Positions 7,038 through 8,871 of a DNA stretch of 8,871 bases are shown one piece after another. Made by a program: the position numbers and the translations under genes. Origin of the DNA: Verrucomicrobia bacterium TMED44 (GTDB taxonomy: Bacteria > Verrucomicrobiota > Verrucomicrobiia > Opitutales > Seribacteraceae); NCBI GenBank assembly GCA_002168015.1, contig NHCX01000025.1, positions 1 through 8,871 on the forward strand. The letters run 5' to 3'. The first letter of the stretch is position 1. Each line of letters starts with the position of its first letter. The notes beneath the pieces were generated by a model that did no database searches, was not told the DNA's origin, and saw only the letters and a list, made by a program, of their open reading frames with translations.

Positions 7038-7876
7038 CTACCCAGATAGGCCTCCATGACTTCCTCATTTCTTTCCATTTCATCAATCATCCCCTCAGCC
7101 AAAACTTTCCCTTCGTTTAAAACAGTAACTGTCTTCCCAAGTCTCCTGACGAAATCCATGTCGTGTTCAATCACTACGATGGTATGCTCCTGAGCTAGCT
7201 CGAGAAGTAAATCCGCAGTTTGTTCTGTTTCCAAATCCGTTAAGCCAGCAGCAGGTTCATCGACCAAAAGAAGTTTAGGTTTGGAGATAATCAATGCACT
7301 AATTGCCAGCCATTGGCGTTGCCCATGACTCAGAGATTTTGCGGGCATTTCCCGTTGCCCTAGAAGGGAAACTTTTTCGAGAATCTCATCGATTTGTTCT
7401 ACTTCCTGTTTTGACTCTGGATGAAAAAGATTGTTCTTCCAGCCCTGATTTCCAGGTAAGGCCAAGAGAAGATTTTCATAGGTGGTTAAGCTGTCAAAGA
7501 CGGTGGGAGTCTGGAATTTTCTACCAATCCCACTCAAAGCAATATCAGACTCCTCCAGTTGGGTTATTTCTTTGCCATCAAAATAAACCCGCCCTGTTGA
7601 GGGTTTGGTCTTTCCACTTACCAAGTCACAAAAGGTGGTCTTGCCTGCCCCGTTGGGTCCAATAATTACTCTTAATTCACCATGCTCAATTCCGTACTGG
7701 GGAATATCCACTGCTTTAAATCCATCAAATGAAACCGACAGGTTTTCGACAAATAATACAAACTTCTTCGACCAGATGGATGGCTGAACCAGACTTGGAC
7801 GGAATTCGGCATATTTTTTTAAGGATTCTGCAAGCATTTCAGGAGCGGGACCCTCCGTTGTATCGACGGTGTTCAT
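7034..7876 (-). CDS. urtD: Urea ABC transporter ATP-binding protein UrtD
   Basis: 280 residues, LivG-type ABC ATPase pairing with UrtE. Walker A is GPNGAGKT (73-80), Q-loop Gln122 (GRKFQTPTVF), signature LSHGQ (182-186), Walker B LLLVDEP (202-208) and H-loop His238 (IEHDM). The signature HGQ and the preceding segment GELRVIIGPNGAGKTTF are typical of UrtD. The protein carries roughly 40 residues before the ABC core (which begins near VLFVENLSVSFDG), longer than in many UrtD proteins. This extension is rich in charged residues, with no membrane segment or motif I recognise. A later start would need GTG or TTG, and the ATG at 7876 overlaps the urtC stop by 4 bp, so the long form is preferred. 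No good ribosome binding site is seen. Confidence 0.96.
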   Translation of the reverse strand: MNTVDTTEGPAPEMLAESLKKYAEFRPSLVQPSIWSKKFVLFVENLSVSFDGFKAVDIPQYGIEHGELRVIIGPNGAGKTTFCDLVSGKTKPSTGRVYFDGKEITQLEESDIALSGIGRKFQTPTVFDSLTTYENLLLALPGNQGWKNNLFHPESKQEVEQIDEILEKVSLLGQREMPAKSLSHGQRQWLAISALIISKPKLLLVDEPAAGLTDLETEQTADLLLELAQEHTIVVIEHDMDFVRRLGKTVTVLNEGKVLAEGMIDEMERNEEVMEAYLGR

Positions 7877-8871
7877 TTATCCGATGTATTGTTTATAAGT
7901 GCGGATGAAGAAAACTTCTTCCTCAACCGATTGACCAAATCGATCAAGCCATTTGGCAAATACAGAACGACGGCTATGAAAATCAGACCTAAAAGAATTG
8001 GCCAATAATCGGGACTCCATTTAAAAAACAATATGTCCTGTTCAGAGGTTAGGTAGTTATACAATAAGTTTACGCTTAAGGCACCGAGGACAGCTCCACC
8101 CAATGAACTCCGACCTCCAACAGCTACCCAGACGACAACAAGAACCGATCGGTAAGCCTCCATATTCGAAGGTGTGACGATTTTCATCTGCGGAACAAAT
8201 AACATCCCGGCAAGACCCGCCAGCGCCGCAGCAATACAAAAGGCAAAAATTTTATAAACATGAGGTTTGTAACCAAAAAAATGAAGCGTGGGCTCATCAT
8301 CCCGAATTGCCAGGAGCACCTTACCGAGTCTCGACTTTACAATCCATTGACATAACAGGTAAGCGCCAAACAAACAGGCAAGAGTGATCCAGTACAACCA
8401 AAGTTGAACCCTTTCGGAAGAAAGCGAAAACCCAACATCGGCGATTGAATAGTCAAGTTGGTCAAGTTTTTCATCACCGTTTAAATCATACTCCATACTG
8501 GATCCGTGCGAAGCAATCCAACTATCTTTCGCATCCACTGGGTTAAAGGTATATAAAGACTCTGCTGGAGAGATGACATCAAAGCGGGTTAAGCCGTTGG
8601 TCCCACATAACATGACATCGTTTCGGCAGAATACCAACCAACCAGCAACCGCGATTGCCTGGGTTAGAATTGCAAAATAAACCCCTCTTACCCGACTTCT
8701 AAAGACAAAATAGCCTAGTAAAAAAGCAGTAACGCCAGGGATTAGAATTCCAAGAATTAAAGTAAGGGGGAGGTTCCAAAAAGGTTTCCAAAAACCGGGC
8801 ACAAGAGCATCTCCTGAAGACTCACCCACATCATAAGGGTAGACCACAAAAAGACATGCAGGCATTTTCCA
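7873..8871 (-). CDS. urtC: Urea ABC transporter permease UrtC, 5' end outside the window
   Basis: LivM-type inner-membrane permease; 332 codons are visible and the frame is open through the window edge. The Met at 8865 is internal, because family sequence and the first membrane helices should lie upstream. Counting that Met as 1, membrane helices fall near 33-54, 61-80, 154-176, 203-226, 240-266 and 287-304. The cytoplasmic coupling loop is SRLGKVLLAIRDDEPTLHFFGY (178-199), and WVAVGGRSSLGGAVLGA (246-262) is a classic UrtC/LivM segment. Between the GTNGLTRF motif (88-95) and the next helix there is an unusually long loop (about 96-152) with an EF-hand-like DLNGDEKLDQLD (127-138). Topology relative to the coupling loop places it in the periplasm. 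The stop overlaps urtD (ATGA). urtA and urtB are expected upstream. Confidence 0.96.
   Translation of the reverse strand, partial: WKMPACLFVVYPYDVGESSGDALVPGFWKPFWNLPLTLILGILIPGVTAFLLGYFVFRSRVRGVYFAILTQAIAVAGWLVFCRNDVMLCGTNGLTRFDVISPAESLYTFNPVDAKDSWIASHGSSMEYDLNGDEKLDQLDYSIADVGFSLSSERVQLWLYWITLACLFGAYLLCQWIVKSRLGKVLLAIRDDEPTLHFFGYKPHVYKIFAFCIAAALAGLAGMLFVPQMKIVTPSNMEAYRSVLVVVWVAVGGRSSLGGAVLGALSVNLLYNYLTSEQDILFFKWSPDYWPILLGLIFIAVVLYLPNGLIDLVNRLRKKFSSSALINNTSDK
8452..8487 (-). other. EF-hand/dockerin-like calcium-binding loop encoded within urtC
   Basis: The 12 codons encode DLNGDEKLDQLD. Against the EF-hand loop pattern this gives Asp at 1, Asn at 3, Asp at 5, Leu at 8, Asp at 9 and Asp at 12; only the usual Gly at 6 is replaced (Glu). 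The match is closest to single dockerin-type loops (D.N.DG.....D). Calcium binding is inferred from the pattern alone. The loop sits in a predicted periplasmic segment of the permease. Confidence 0.55.

Noticed and set aside
7303..7665. Plus-strand open frame of 120 codons opposite urtD
   Set aside because: Shadow of the ABC ATPase coding sequence; composition and lack of motifs give no support for a real gene.
8863..8865. ATG as a possible start of urtC
   Set aside because: The frame continues upstream (Trp-Lys) to the window edge and the first membrane helices of the family are missing, so the true start lies outside.

Overview
The window is almost entirely one minus-strand operon for taking up and hydrolysing urea, cut at its 5' end by the right edge. 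Read in transcription order (right to left) it runs urtC (partial) - urtD - urtE - ureA - ureB - ureC - ureE - ureF - ureG - ureD - a six-helix NicO/UreH-type membrane protein that is a plausible nickel permease. A plus-strand gene at the left edge, the 3' end of a type I sulfatase, converges on the operon with only 2 bp between the two stop codons.

Organism: sulfatases of this type together with a full urt-ure operon, moderate to low GC and few clear Shine-Dalgarno motifs fit a free-living, probably aquatic or marine bacterium. The PVC group (Verrucomicrobiota, less likely Planctomycetota or Lentisphaerota) is my best guess. This is inference from gene content, not from a marker gene, and a cyanobacterial or proteobacterial origin is not formally excluded.

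Layout: 2-541 sulfatase C-terminus (+). 544-1215 NicO/UreH-like permease (-). 1232-3940 accessory proteins UreD, UreG, UreF and UreE. 3937-6283 structural subunits UreC, UreB and UreA. 6291-8871 urea ABC transporter parts UrtE, UrtD and UrtC. Coding is almost continuous. Five junctions are 4-bp ATGA stop/start overlaps, and the longest gap (54 bp, ureE-ureF) holds a TATAAT box that may be an internal promoter. No intergenic stretch exceeds 54 bp. No tRNA, rRNA, IS element, CRISPR array or phage gene was seen.

How it works together: the UrtABCDE transporter (UrtA and UrtB would lie beyond the right edge) imports urea using ATP. The UreABC apoenzyme hydrolyses it to ammonia and carbamate once UreD, UreF, UreG and UreE have loaded two Ni(II) ions, and the last gene probably supplies the nickel. 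All active-site residues of UreC are present, so the enzyme should be functional.

The window looks like a well-understood nitrogen-acquisition system, not a new one. The most unusual detail is in UrtC: an extra segment of about 45 residues, predicted periplasmic, that carries a near-canonical EF-hand/dockerin-type calcium-binding loop.
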